Both the position numbers and the translations under genes were made by a program. Below the pieces are notes generated by a model. It was not told the origin of the DNA. It did no database searches and saw nothing but the letters and a program-made list of their open reading frames with translations. Below, piece after piece: positions 8,808 to 18,065 of a stretch of 64,000 nt of DNA. Each line of letters begins with the position of its first letter. Positions within the stretch are counted from its first letter, which is position 1. The DNA lies in NCBI GenBank assembly GCA_905234485.1, contig CAJOHV010000001.1, positions 43,744 to 107,743 of the forward strand, given 5' to 3'. Source of the DNA: an uncultured Bacteroidales bacterium. Lineage in GTDB: Bacteria > Bacteroidota > Bacteroidia > Bacteroidales > UBA932.

Positions 8808-11353
8808 TTAACCACGGGGAAATCCTGACGGTGAGGAAGCAGGTCGTTCTTCGGGTAGATACGAGTACCCACCTGGTACATACCTGTCCTCTCCGGCAGC
8901 ACGGTCACGCGGAAGGTCGCGATGCCGTTCTCGAACGAAACGAGTTCGAACGGCGCGACTTCCTGGATGTGGTGCTTTCCCTTCGCGTCAGTGCTGGTGA
9001 AAAGCATCTCCACTCCGATGAACTCCGGCTTGATACGGCCCATATCGATCACCACCTCGCTTATGAGGAGGTTATCCTGCGAGAGGACATACGATGCGCT
9101 CGGCTGAGTATACGAGACGATGCGCATATTGTTCCACTCATCGGCCATGAACTGCTTCCACTCGGCGATCTCGCGAGCAACTGCGGCGCCGTCGGCAGCG
9201 AGCCTGGAATAGCGCTCGGCCTGAGGGGCGTAGTACTGGTTGCAGTAGTCAGTGAGCATACGGTTGGTCGTGAAATTGGACGCGACCTTGGCGATTGTGT
9301 TCTTGATGTAGCCGATCCACTTGACGGGCAGGCCGCTCTGCTTGTCCACATCGTAGTAGTCCGGAGCGATTTCGTTCTCGATGGTGGCGTAGATGGTCGC
9401 CGCGTCGAGTTCGTTCTGGTATTCCTGGTCGTCGTAGGTACGCTCCAGCGGGAGAGCCCAGCCGGCATCCTTCTGATAACCTTCCACCCACCAGCCGTCC
9501 AGCACCGAGAAGTGCATGACGCCGTTCATCGAAGCCTTCTCTCCGGAGGTTCCGGAAGCCTCGAGCGGGCGGGTAGGGTTGTTCATCCACACGTCCACAC
9601 CCTGGACAAGCCTCTTGGCGAGGGTGATGTCGTAGCCGGGCACGAAGACAATCTTGCCGATGAAACGGGGATCCTTGCTGATCTCCACGATCTGCTTGAT
9701 GAGGTCCTGACCTGCGCCGTCGGCGGGATGCGCCTTACCGGCGAAGATGAACTGCACCGGGCACTTGGGATTGTTCACGATGGCATCGAGCCTGTCCAGA
9801 TCGCGGAAGAGGAGCGTCGCCCTCTTGTAGGTGGCGAAACGGCGGGCAAAGCCTATAGTGAGCACATCGTCGCGGAGGTTCTCCTTGATGGTCACTATCT
9901 GACCCGGGGTGTAATGCGCGCTCACGACCGGATCGGAGAGACGGTCGCGGACGGACTTGATGAGTTCGGTCTTGAGGATCTTGCGAACGTCCCAGATGTC
10001 TTTGTCCGAGACATTATAGATGCCGTCGAAGCAACTCTTGTCGTAGTGCGAGGTCTTGAATTCGTCTCCGAAAACGGTGGCGTGCAGGGCCTTCCACTCC
10101 TTGGACGCCCAGGTCGGATAATGGACGCCGTTCGTGACATAACTGATGTAGAGTTCCTCCGGGAGATAACCGGGATACATCGAAGCGAAGATATCCTGGC
10201 TGACCTTGCCGTGGAGCATAGACACACCGTTCACATTCTGGCTCATAGACGCGGCGAGGGTACTCATCGAGAACTTCTCGTCGTGGTTGTCCGGATCCAG
10301 TTTGCCAAGGGCCATAAACTGACGCCAGTCGAGGCCGAAGCGGCGCGGGTAGTGTCCGAGATACTTGCCGAGCAGCTCTTCGGTGAAAGCGTCGTGGCCG
10401 GCGGGAACGGGGGTATGGGTTGTGTAGAGGGAAGAGGCACGGACAAGCTCCATGGCTTCGCCATAGGAGTAATGGCCGTCCTGCATGAACTCGCGCAGCC
10501 TTTCAAGGCCGGCGAATGCTGCGTGACCCTCATTGTAATGGTACACGGTGGGGTTGAGGCCGAGGCTGCGCAGGGCGCGGACGCCTCCGATGCCGAGCAG
10601 GATTTCCTGCTTTAGTCGGTTCTCCCAATCGCCTCCGTAGAGTTGATGGGTGACCGAGCGGTCTTCGGGCGAATTGGCCTCGAAGTCTGTGTCCAGCAGG
10701 TAGAGGTCCGTGCGGCCGACGGCCACCTTCCAGATGCGGGCGCTGAGCTGGCGTCCGGGGAAACTCATCTGCACGGTCTTCCAATTGCCGTTTTCATCCA
10801 GCACAGGCTCGCCAGGGATCTTCATGAAGTCCTGCGCGTCGTAGCCGGCCACCTGATTGCCCTGGGGCGTCAGGCGCTGCGTGAAGTAGCCGTAGCGGTA
10901 GAGAAGGCCCACTGCCACGAGGTTCACGTTCATGTCGCTGGTCTCCTTCAGGTAGTCGCCGGCAAGGATGCCGAGACCGCCCGAATAGATCTTAAGCGAG
11001 GTGTCGAGGCCGTACTCCATGCAGAAGTATCCCACGGAAGGTTCCGTCCTCTGGTTTTTCAACTCCATGTAGGAGTCGAATTCCTTCATTACCGCTGCGA
11101 GGCGGCCAAGGAATTCGGCGTCGGCTGCGAGTTGTTTATATCTTTTGAGAGTTACTTTGTCCAGAATCACCATCGGGTTGTGGCCGGATTTGTGCCACAA
11201 TTCAGCGTCGATGCTCTTGAACAGCGCCTTTGCGCTGTCGTTCCAGCACCACCAGAGGTTTTTACACAGAGTTTCAAGCCCTCTGAGTTCCTCGGGAAGG
11301 TGACGGGTGACCATCACGCTCTGCCAGGATGGGGTTGCGTTGAGGTTGTACAT
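8798..11353 (-). CDS. glgP: Alpha-glucan (glycogen/maltodextrin) phosphorylase, GT35
   Basis: FSVGYFCMEYGLDTSLKIYSGGLGILAGDYLKETSD; FAGKAHPADGAGQDLI; VWMNNPTRPLEASGTSGEKASMNGV. Confidence 0.92.
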   Translation of the reverse strand: MYNLNATPSWQSVMVTRHLPEELRGLETLCKNLWWCWNDSAKALFKSIDAELWHKSGHNPMVILDKVTLKRYKQLAADAEFLGRLAAVMKEFDSYMELKNQRTEPSVGYFCMEYGLDTSLKIYSGGLGILAGDYLKETSDMNVNLVAVGLLYRYGYFTQRLTPQGNQVAGYDAQDFMKIPGEPVLDENGNWKTVQMSFPGRQLSARIWKVAVGRTDLYLLDTDFEANSPEDRSVTHQLYGGDWENRLKQEILLGIGGVRALRSLGLNPTVYHYNEGHAAFAGLERLREFMQDGHYSYGEAMELVRASSLYTTHTPVPAGHDAFTEELLGKYLGHYPRRFGLDWRQFMALGKLDPDNHDEKFSMSTLAASMSQNVNGVSMLHGKVSQDIFASMYPGYLPEELYISYVTNGVHYPTWASKEWKALHATVFGDEFKTSHYDKSCFDGIYNVSDKDIWDVRKILKTELIKSVRDRLSDPVVSAHYTPGQIVTIKENLRDDVLTIGFARRFATYKRATLLFRDLDRLDAIVNNPKCPVQFIFAGKAHPADGAGQDLIKQIVEISKDPRFIGKIVFVPGYDITLAKRLVQGVDVWMNNPTRPLEASGTSGEKASMNGVMHFSVLDGWWVEGYQKDAGWALPLERTYDDQEYQNELDAATIYATIENEIAPDYYDVDKQSGLPVKWIGYIKNTIAKVASNFTTNRMLTDYCNQYYAPQAERYSRLAADGAAVAREIAEWKQFMADEWNNMRIVSYTQPSASYVLSQDNLLISEVVIDMGRIKPEFIGVEMLFTSTDAKGKHHIQEVAPFELVSFENGIATFRVTVLPERTGMYQVGTRIYPKNDLLPHRQDFPVVKWL

Positions 11354-11362
11354 AAAATGTCG

Positions 11363-12547
11363 CTACTGTTTTGTTTCTATTGCTTCATCTACACGGATCT
11401 CAAAGTCGCTGAGCACATTCATGTAGTTGATGAACGCCTCATAGGGCGTGTCATAGGGGTTGAAATATTTGTGGACGTCGCCATCGGAGAAGAACTTCGT
11501 GCACATATAGTAGAAGTGGTCGCTCTCCTGGAGATGGCCGTAGTCCGCCCAAAGGATAGGGTCGTTAAGGATGGCGAGTTTCTCGCCGAGGGCGTAGACC
11601 TTGTTGAAGGCGTCCGCCTGAAGTTCGTTTCCGAGCCACGCGGTGAGGTCGCGCTCTTCGTCCGCCCATGAAATCGGGTTGGGAACGGAAAGCGGGGCGA
11701 CTGCGTTGTACTTGGCCGCGGCCTCCGAAGGGGTCACGAAGTCGTACTGCTTGTCGGCGAGGATCATCTTGGGAAGGGCCTTCATAAATTCGAAGATGCC
11801 GGACTCTTCCTTGTTGTGCTCGCCGAAGGTTTCGTAGTCCATGAAGAGGTTGATCACCTCGCCCGGAGCGGCGTCAAGCGCCTCCTTGAAGGTGTCGGCG
11901 GTCACAGCGCCCTGGGTTCCGAAACGGAAGGCAATGTCGTCCGAAAGCATATAGTTGCGGAGCAGGAGTTTCTGATCCTCCACGAAGTCATTGGAGTAGA
12001 GATAGTTCGGGCTCCTCCAACCCATGATGTGGCGCGCGCCTTCGGTAAGGACAGTCTTGAAGCCCATATCGTAGACGAGTTTGCCGATGCTGTCCGAATA
12101 TACTAATTCCGTGTTGCGGAAGGTAGTGGGGGTCTGGCCGAAATACTCCTTGATGGCAGCCTGATGCTTGAGCACCTGATGACGGAACTCAGCCTCATTG
12201 CCTATCGAAGCGAGGGAGTGGTAATAGGTCTCGGAAAGGAATTCCACACAGCCGGTTTTCGCTAACTGCTGGAAACTCTCGATAACCTCGGGAGCATACC
12301 TGTCGAACTGTTCCAGCACGGAGCCGGACAGTGAGAACGCCACCTTGAACTTGCCCTTGCCGGCCTTGATGGCGGCGAGAAGGAGTTCGTTCATCGGGAG
12401 GTAGCACTTGCGGGCCACCCTCTTCAGAATAGTTCTGTTGGCGAAGTCGTCGTAGTAGTGAGAGTCCTTGCCGATATCAAAGAAGCGATACTGACGAAGC
12501 CTGGTAGGCTGATGGACCTGGAAATACAGACATATAGATTTTGCCAT
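11363..12547 (-). CDS. Glycoside hydrolase family 57 alpha-amylase-like enzyme
   Basis: SICLYFQVHQPTRLRQYRFF...TTFRNTELVYSDSIG, LFMDYETFGEHN typical of GH57. Confidence 0.9.
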   Translation of the reverse strand: MAKSICLYFQVHQPTRLRQYRFFDIGKDSHYYDDFANRTILKRVARKCYLPMNELLLAAIKAGKGKFKVAFSLSGSVLEQFDRYAPEVIESFQQLAKTGCVEFLSETYYHSLASIGNEAEFRHQVLKHQAAIKEYFGQTPTTFRNTELVYSDSIGKLVYDMGFKTVLTEGARHIMGWRSPNYLYSNDFVEDQKLLLRNYMLSDDIAFRFGTQGAVTADTFKEALDAAPGEVINLFMDYETFGEHNKEESGIFEFMKALPKMILADKQYDFVTPSEAAAKYNAVAPLSVPNPISWADEERDLTAWLGNELQADAFNKVYALGEKLAILNDPILWADYGHLQESDHFYYMCTKFFSDGDVHKYFNPYDTPYEAFINYMNVLSDFEIRVDEAIETKQ

Positions 12548-12559
12548 AACCGTGTGTGT

Positions 12560-13849
12560 TTACTTTACGAGTGAATAATAAATGTCCTTGAGCTTTGCAG
12601 CTGCGTGATCCCACTTGAGGGCGTTGACCTCGTCGAAGCCCTGCTTAGCGGCGAAATCCGCCAGCGCAGGATACTTGATGAGGGCGTAGATGTCGTCAGC
12701 CATAGCGTCCACATCCCAGAAGTTCACCTTGAAGGCGTACTTGAGGATTTCGGCAGCGCCTGACTGGAAAGAGATGATACTCGGGACATTGCTGCGCATA
12801 GCCTCGAGAGGTGAGATACCGAAGGGTTCGCTCACGGACGGCATGATGTACACGTCGCTCAGGGCGAACATCTTCTGGACGTCGGCTCCGCGGAGGAAGC
12901 CGGTGAAGTGGAAGCGGTCAGAGATGCCGAGTTTCGCCACCTGGCGGATGGCTCGGTTCATCATATCTCCGCTTCCCGCCATCACGAAACGGACGTGGTC
13001 CGTGCGCTTGAGGACTTTCGCCGCGGCGTCGATGAAGTACTCGGGACCTTTCTGGAAGGTGATACGTCCGAGGAAGGTAACGATCTTATCCTGGACTCCC
13101 CTCTTGACCTCGATGTTTTCGCGTCCGCTGAAATCCACCGCGTTGTGCACCGCCACAACCTTATCCGGGTTGATACCGTATTTGTTGATGACTATGTTGC
13201 GGGTGAGTTCGGAGACGGCCACCACTTTGTCGGCGGCCTCCATACCGCGGCGCTCGATGGCGTAGACGCGGGAATCGACCATATCGTCCGTTCCACGGTC
13301 GAACGAGGTGGCGTGGACATGGACCACGAGCGGTTTGCCGGTCAGTTCCTTCGCGGCGATGCCGGCGAGGTAGGTCAGCCAGTCGTGGGCGTGGATAACG
13401 TCGAAGTCGTCCTTGCGCTGCATGGCGATCGTGCCGCCGACCTGAGCGTACCTGCTCACCTCTTCGAGGAGGTTCGCGCCGTACTTGCCGGAGAACTTGA
13501 ACTTCTGGCCGAAACCGATGGTGGTCTCAGTGATCTTCTTTTTCTTCATCTCCTCGATGGCCTCGAAATACTCGTCGGGGTCCACATAGGGGACGATGTT
13601 GGAATCGACATAGATGAACTTCACCTTATCGAGGAACTCGTCCACCGTCTCGCTTACATTCTCCACGGCGACATCGCTCGCATTGATGATCTTGGTGCAG
13701 GATTCATCTTCGTCTCCGCTGGCCGCGGGCATCACGAACAGAGTTTGGACGCCGTTGTGCGCAAGACCTTCCACGATACCCTTGCAGGCAGTTCCCAGAC
13801 CGCCCGCGATGTGAGGAGGAAACTCCCAGCCGAACATCAGTACTCTCAT
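12560..13849 (-). CDS. Glycosyltransferase, probable glycogen synthase (GT4/GT5-like)
   Basis: MRVLMFGWEFPPHIAGGLGTACKGI; EPFGISPLEAMRSNVPSIIS; located in a glycogen operon. Confidence 0.88.
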   Translation of the reverse strand: MRVLMFGWEFPPHIAGGLGTACKGIVEGLAHNGVQTLFVMPAASGDEDESCTKIINASDVAVENVSETVDEFLDKVKFIYVDSNIVPYVDPDEYFEAIEEMKKKKITETTIGFGQKFKFSGKYGANLLEEVSRYAQVGGTIAMQRKDDFDVIHAHDWLTYLAGIAAKELTGKPLVVHVHATSFDRGTDDMVDSRVYAIERRGMEAADKVVAVSELTRNIVINKYGINPDKVVAVHNAVDFSGRENIEVKRGVQDKIVTFLGRITFQKGPEYFIDAAAKVLKRTDHVRFVMAGSGDMMNRAIRQVAKLGISDRFHFTGFLRGADVQKMFALSDVYIMPSVSEPFGISPLEAMRSNVPSIISFQSGAAEILKYAFKVNFWDVDAMADDIYALIKYPALADFAAKQGFDEVNALKWDHAAAKLKDIYYSLVK

Positions 13850-15777
13850 TGCTTGTCCTCCTTATATGTGTTGAGAAGATTTTCACAAACGAGCAGCGCG
13901 GCCGTGCTGAGCGACGAGGAGATGGCTCCGTGCGGCTCAAACGGCGGATCGCCGTCGTAAAGTTCCGAGAACGCGCCCACACCGTGCTTGTTCAGATCCT
14001 GGAAGAAGCCTTCCAGCAGCCATTCCGCCTTCTTCCAGAACGCGGGGCCCTTGACCTTGAAGCAAAGCATCACGTACGGGGCGAGAAGAGTAGGCCAGGC
14101 GCAGCCGTTGTGGTACGCGAGATCGCGCTCCACCTGCGAGCCTTCGTAGACGCCTTTATAGCGAACGTCGCGAGGCGACAGCGAGCGTATGCCCCTGGCG
14201 GTGACGAGTTCGTTGTCCACAACCCTGAGGACGGACGGGAAACGCTCCTCGTCCACCGGAGAATTTGCGACCGCCAGCGCCGAGAGCTGGTTCGGACGGA
14301 CTTCCGTGTGCTGGCCTTCGTTGTCCACATAATCTGCCAGGCAACCGAGACGCTCATTCCAGAACATCGGGGTGAAGTTCGTCTTGACGAGCTCTGCGAT
14401 CGGGGTCCACTCCTTCGCGAAGCGGCCGTTGCCGTATTTCTTGTCCATATTGCAGGCGAACACGATTGCGCTGTACCAGAAGGCGTTGGTCTCCACCTGG
14501 TAGCCGGCGCGCTCGGTGACCGCACGGCCGTCGATATAGGCATTCATCCAACTGAGGGCGACGCCGTCCATCTGGGCCCAGATGAGTCCGTTCGGATGCA
14601 TCGCCACCTCCTTGCGCACTCCAGGCTTGTAACTCTCCAGGATGCCCTTCATCGTCTTGCCGTACTTCTTCCAGACGAGTTTTTCGTCTGCGCCGAAGGC
14701 TATGTACTGCTGGAGAGTCTCCGCCAGATAAAGCGGGGCCTCAACCTGAGTGGTGCGGCGGAAGAGGCGCTCCTGATTGTCTTCCAGGAGGTTGTCGAGA
14801 ATTTCCTCGAAGTCTTCCGGGCGGCCGGCGTAAAGGGTGAGACCGGGCAGCGCCACGAGAGTCTCGCGGAGCAAGCCGGTCGGCAGCCAGGAGTAGCCGG
14901 CCTCTATCCTCTTGCGACCGTTATGGTAAGTCGTCAGGAGGTTTGCGCAGGCCAGGAGGGCGTCGTGACCGTCGGTCTCCACGCTCTCGAGTTTGTACTG
15001 CGCTTCGTAGTCTTTCTTGAAGGTCTTGGGGTCCTCTTCGTACTTGCTTGCAGACACATACACCGCTTCGCCGGCCTTCATATTCACGCTGAAGATACCG
15101 GGCGACAGGAGGTCTTCCTTGCAGTCGAAACCGCGACGGTATTCGTCCGAGTAAGTCACTCCGTAGTACCACACGGGATCGGAGTTGAACTTCACCGCCT
15201 TGGAGAACTGGAGGTAAAGGTCCGGGAAGGCTTCGTAGAGGCGGAAGGCCGCGCCGTTTGCGGCAGGTTTCGCAGCGCCGCAGGCGACTTCGTTCGCCTG
15301 GGTCAGCGCGTGGATGTTCCTGAATGCAAGCAGCGGCCTGAACTGAACTGTGGCGGAATCGGGAGCCTCCAGGAGTTCGTACTTGATGTACAACTGATCG
15401 CGGTCCGGACAGAGCAGAAGGCTCTTGCGGAACACGATGGAGCCGATCTTGCAGGTAATCTGCGGCACAGGGTCCGAAGCGAAGTCCACCACATATTTGT
15501 GGCCCCTCGGTTCGTAGATGTCGCCGTAGCAGTGGATTCCCAGATTGAACTGCTTGCCGTTCACTATAAGGGATTCGTCCAGCGAGGAGAGCAGGAGGAA
15601 CCTGTCTCCGCCGAAACGGTCGAGCGTAACTGCAAGGAGGCCGTGGTAGCGGCGTGTGTTGCAGGCCACGATCGAGGTGTTGCAATAGGCACCGGTCTTG
15701 TTGGCGATGATGATCTCCCTCTTGAGCGAATAGGAGAGGTTCACCAACTCAGCCTTGTTGAATTTGAGTAATGCCAT
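13846..15777 (-). CDS. Glycogen debranching enzyme (amylo-alpha-1,6-glucosidase type)
   Basis: EIIIANKTGAYCNTSIVACNTRRYHGLLA...ALSWMNAYIDGRAVTERAGYQVETNAFWYSAI. Confidence 0.9.
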   Translation of the reverse strand: MALLKFNKAELVNLSYSLKREIIIANKTGAYCNTSIVACNTRRYHGLLAVTLDRFGGDRFLLLSSLDESLIVNGKQFNLGIHCYGDIYEPRGHKYVVDFASDPVPQITCKIGSIVFRKSLLLCPDRDQLYIKYELLEAPDSATVQFRPLLAFRNIHALTQANEVACGAAKPAANGAAFRLYEAFPDLYLQFSKAVKFNSDPVWYYGVTYSDEYRRGFDCKEDLLSPGIFSVNMKAGEAVYVSASKYEEDPKTFKKDYEAQYKLESVETDGHDALLACANLLTTYHNGRKRIEAGYSWLPTGLLRETLVALPGLTLYAGRPEDFEEILDNLLEDNQERLFRRTTQVEAPLYLAETLQQYIAFGADEKLVWKKYGKTMKGILESYKPGVRKEVAMHPNGLIWAQMDGVALSWMNAYIDGRAVTERAGYQVETNAFWYSAIVFACNMDKKYGNGRFAKEWTPIAELVKTNFTPMFWNERLGCLADYVDNEGQHTEVRPNQLSALAVANSPVDEERFPSVLRVVDNELVTARGIRSLSPRDVRYKGVYEGSQVERDLAYHNGCAWPTLLAPYVMLCFKVKGPAFWKKAEWLLEGFFQDLNKHGVGAFSELYDGDPPFEPHGAISSSLSTAALLVCENLLNTYKEDKQ

Positions 15778-15784
15778 ATGTACC

Positions 15785-17743
15785 TTATTTTTTAATCAGG
15801 ACCAGAGCGCACCTGCTGGGCAGGTAAAGACGCAACTGATGGTCCACGGTAAAATGTTTCTCGCCGGGAGATAGCCGGCCGAATCCGTCGAAGCAGGGTT
15901 CATCGGAAGTGAAGGCCAGGTCGTACTCTCCGTTTTCAACGTCAAACCCGTAATCCTCGAAGGATTGGGTGGGGTTGAAATTGAGCGCAAATATAGCATT
16001 TTTGCGCTTGAATATCAAGACCTTGTCGCCTTCGTTCGCCGTGATTAGTTCGGGGTAGGCGGACAGGACTTTTTCTGCTTCGAGGAAATGTATCATCCGG
16101 GCGTCGAACGCCTCCAGCGCTCCATAGCGGAGGGCGGGATTGTCCGGCAGTGACCACTGCCTTCGGGCGTACTTATACGACCAGCCGTTTCCCTCGCGCG
16201 GGAAGTCGATCCACTCCGGATGGCCGAATTCGTTGCCCATGAAAGTCAAGTAACCGTTGCCTGCCGTGGCGGCGGTGACGAGCCTGATGAGTTTGTGCAG
16301 CGCGATTCCGCGGTCCACGATCAGGTTCTGCGTGCCCTTGCCCATGGCGAAGTACATCTCCTTGTCCATCAGGCGGAAGATGATGGTTTTGTCGCCCACG
16401 AGCGCCTGGTCGTGGCACTCGGCGTAACTGACCGTCTTCTCGTCCGCGCGCTTGTTCGTGAGTTCCCACCACATCTCGCCCATGGACCATTCGTCGTCCG
16501 ATTTCTCCTTGATCCACTTGATCCAGTGGTCAGCCACTCCCATCGCCATACGGTAATCGAAGCCCACGCCGCCCGCAGCGAACGGGGCTGCCAGACCGGC
16601 CATGCCGCTGACGTCTTCCGCGATGGTGATCGCGTCTTTGTCGATTTCGTGGATGAGCATATTGGCGAGTCCCAGATAGGTGACGGCGTTTTCGTCCACT
16701 CCCGCGTTGAAGTAGAGTTCGTAGTTACCGAAGGCAGTTCCGAGGCCGTGGTCCCAATACATCATGCTGGTCACTCCGTCGAAGCGGAAGCCGTCCAGAT
16801 GATACTCCTGCATCCAGTATTTGCAGTTGCTCAGCAGGAAGTGGACCACTTCATCCTTGCCGTAGTCGAAGCAGCGCGAGCCCCACGCCGGATGATGCCC
16901 GGCCGCGCCCTGGTAGAAGTAGAGGTCGTCGCGGCCGTCGAAGCGGCTTAGGCCCTCGAGTTCGTTTTCCACGCTGTGCGAATGGACCATGTCCATGATC
17001 ACGGCTATGCCGGCCGCGTGCGCTTCGTCCACCAGGCGTTTGAACTCCTCGGGTGTGCCGAAGCGGCTGCTGAGCGCGAAGAAGTTGGAGACCTGGTAGC
17101 CGAAACTGCCGTAGTACGGGTGCTCCTGAAGGGCCATTATCTGGATGACGTTGTAGCCGAGCTTGATAATGCGCGGCAACACGTCTTTACGGAAATCCTC
17201 GAAACTGGCGACCTGCTCCTTCTCGCCGCTCATACCAATGTGGCATTCGTAGATGAAGGGGGTCTGTATTTTGCCCGGGGATTTGGCTTTCCACTTGTAC
17301 GGCTGAGGGTCCCAGACCTGGGCGGCGAACGCCTTGGTCTCGGGGTCCTGGACAGCGCGGGTGACGTAGGCCGGGATGCGTTCGCCGCCCCCGCCGGGCC
17401 ACTCTATCCAGAGTTTGTAGAGTTCTTCGTGGTGCAGGAAGAATTCCGGAAGACGTATCTCCCAGTTGCCGTTGCCCACCGGCTTCAGGGCATAGGCTTC
17501 GCTCTTCTTCCAATTGTTAAAGTCGCCGATGAGGTAAATCCTGGTCGCGTTCGGCGCCCACTCGCGGAACACCCAGCCTTCTTTGTCTTTATGAAGACCG
17601 TAGAAGAGGTGGTTGTTCGCCGCGTCGCTGAGACTGCCCTTTCCGGCGAGTTTATTTTTCCACTCGAGAATGCGGGTGTGTCTCGCCTCGATCGCGTCTT
17701 TCCACGGTTCGAGCCACGGGTCCGATTGATAGATTTTCTGCAT
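15785..17743 (-). CDS. glgB: 1,4-alpha-glucan branching enzyme (GH13)
   Basis: FREWAPNATRIYLIGDFNNW; DGFRFDGVTSMMYWDHG; LTFMGNEFGHPEWIDFPR. Confidence 0.93.
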   Translation of the reverse strand: MQKIYQSDPWLEPWKDAIEARHTRILEWKNKLAGKGSLSDAANNHLFYGLHKDKEGWVFREWAPNATRIYLIGDFNNWKKSEAYALKPVGNGNWEIRLPEFFLHHEELYKLWIEWPGGGGERIPAYVTRAVQDPETKAFAAQVWDPQPYKWKAKSPGKIQTPFIYECHIGMSGEKEQVASFEDFRKDVLPRIIKLGYNVIQIMALQEHPYYGSFGYQVSNFFALSSRFGTPEEFKRLVDEAHAAGIAVIMDMVHSHSVENELEGLSRFDGRDDLYFYQGAAGHHPAWGSRCFDYGKDEVVHFLLSNCKYWMQEYHLDGFRFDGVTSMMYWDHGLGTAFGNYELYFNAGVDENAVTYLGLANMLIHEIDKDAITIAEDVSGMAGLAAPFAAGGVGFDYRMAMGVADHWIKWIKEKSDDEWSMGEMWWELTNKRADEKTVSYAECHDQALVGDKTIIFRLMDKEMYFAMGKGTQNLIVDRGIALHKLIRLVTAATAGNGYLTFMGNEFGHPEWIDFPREGNGWSYKYARRQWSLPDNPALRYGALEAFDARMIHFLEAEKVLSAYPELITANEGDKVLIFKRKNAIFALNFNPTQSFEDYGFDVENGEYDLAFTSDEPCFDGFGRLSPGEKHFTVDHQLRLYLPSRCALVLIKK

Positions 17744-17744
17744 A

Positions 17745-17924
17745 TTATTCTATGTTCGACAATTTCTCTCTTGCTGTTCTCAGATACTCGCGGCACTTCC
17801 CTATCAATTCCTCAGCCTCGGCGAGATAGTTGTCCATCTCGCCCAGCCCCGTCTGCGGGTCCTCCACCTTCCGCGCTATCTCCTCCAGGCGCTCCACCGC
17901 CTTCGCGTAATCGAAAATCTCCAT
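17745..17924 (-). CDS. xseB: Exodeoxyribonuclease VII small subunit
   Basis: MEIFDYAKAVERLEEIARKVEDPQTGLGEMDNYLAEAEELIGKCREYLRTAREKLSNIE; adjacent to xseA. Confidence 0.9.
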   Translation of the reverse strand: MEIFDYAKAVERLEEIARKVEDPQTGLGEMDNYLAEAEELIGKCREYLRTAREKLSNIE

Positions 17925-17940
17925 ATCAAAACTTATTATT

Positions 17941-18060
17941 TCACGCAGAGGGGTTTGCCCCGGAGACCTGTGGCCGCCCGTGGCCACATGAACGGGAGGG
18001 GCCCACGAAGTGGGAGGGATGAGCGAAGCGAAGGTTTTCCGGGGCAACCCCTATGCGTGA
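17941..18060. repeat. GC-rich structured inverted-repeat element filling the xseA-xseB gap
   Basis: Arms TCACGCAGAGGGGTTTGCCCCGGA / TCCGGGGCAACCCCTATGCGTGA; inner CCCACGAAGTGGG hairpin and GAGCGAAGCGA motif shared with the ribF element. Confidence 0.8.
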
Positions 18061-18065
18061 AAATT

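Noticed and set aside
8831-10615. Long + strand ORF (594 aa) opposite glycogen phosphorylase
   Set aside because: Antisense artefact of codon bias; the opposite strand is an evident GT35 enzyme.
13849-15771. Long + strand ORF (640 aa) opposite the debranching enzyme
   Set aside because: Shadow ORF: the minus strand encodes a clear glycogen debranching enzyme; no domain-like pattern in the antisense translation.
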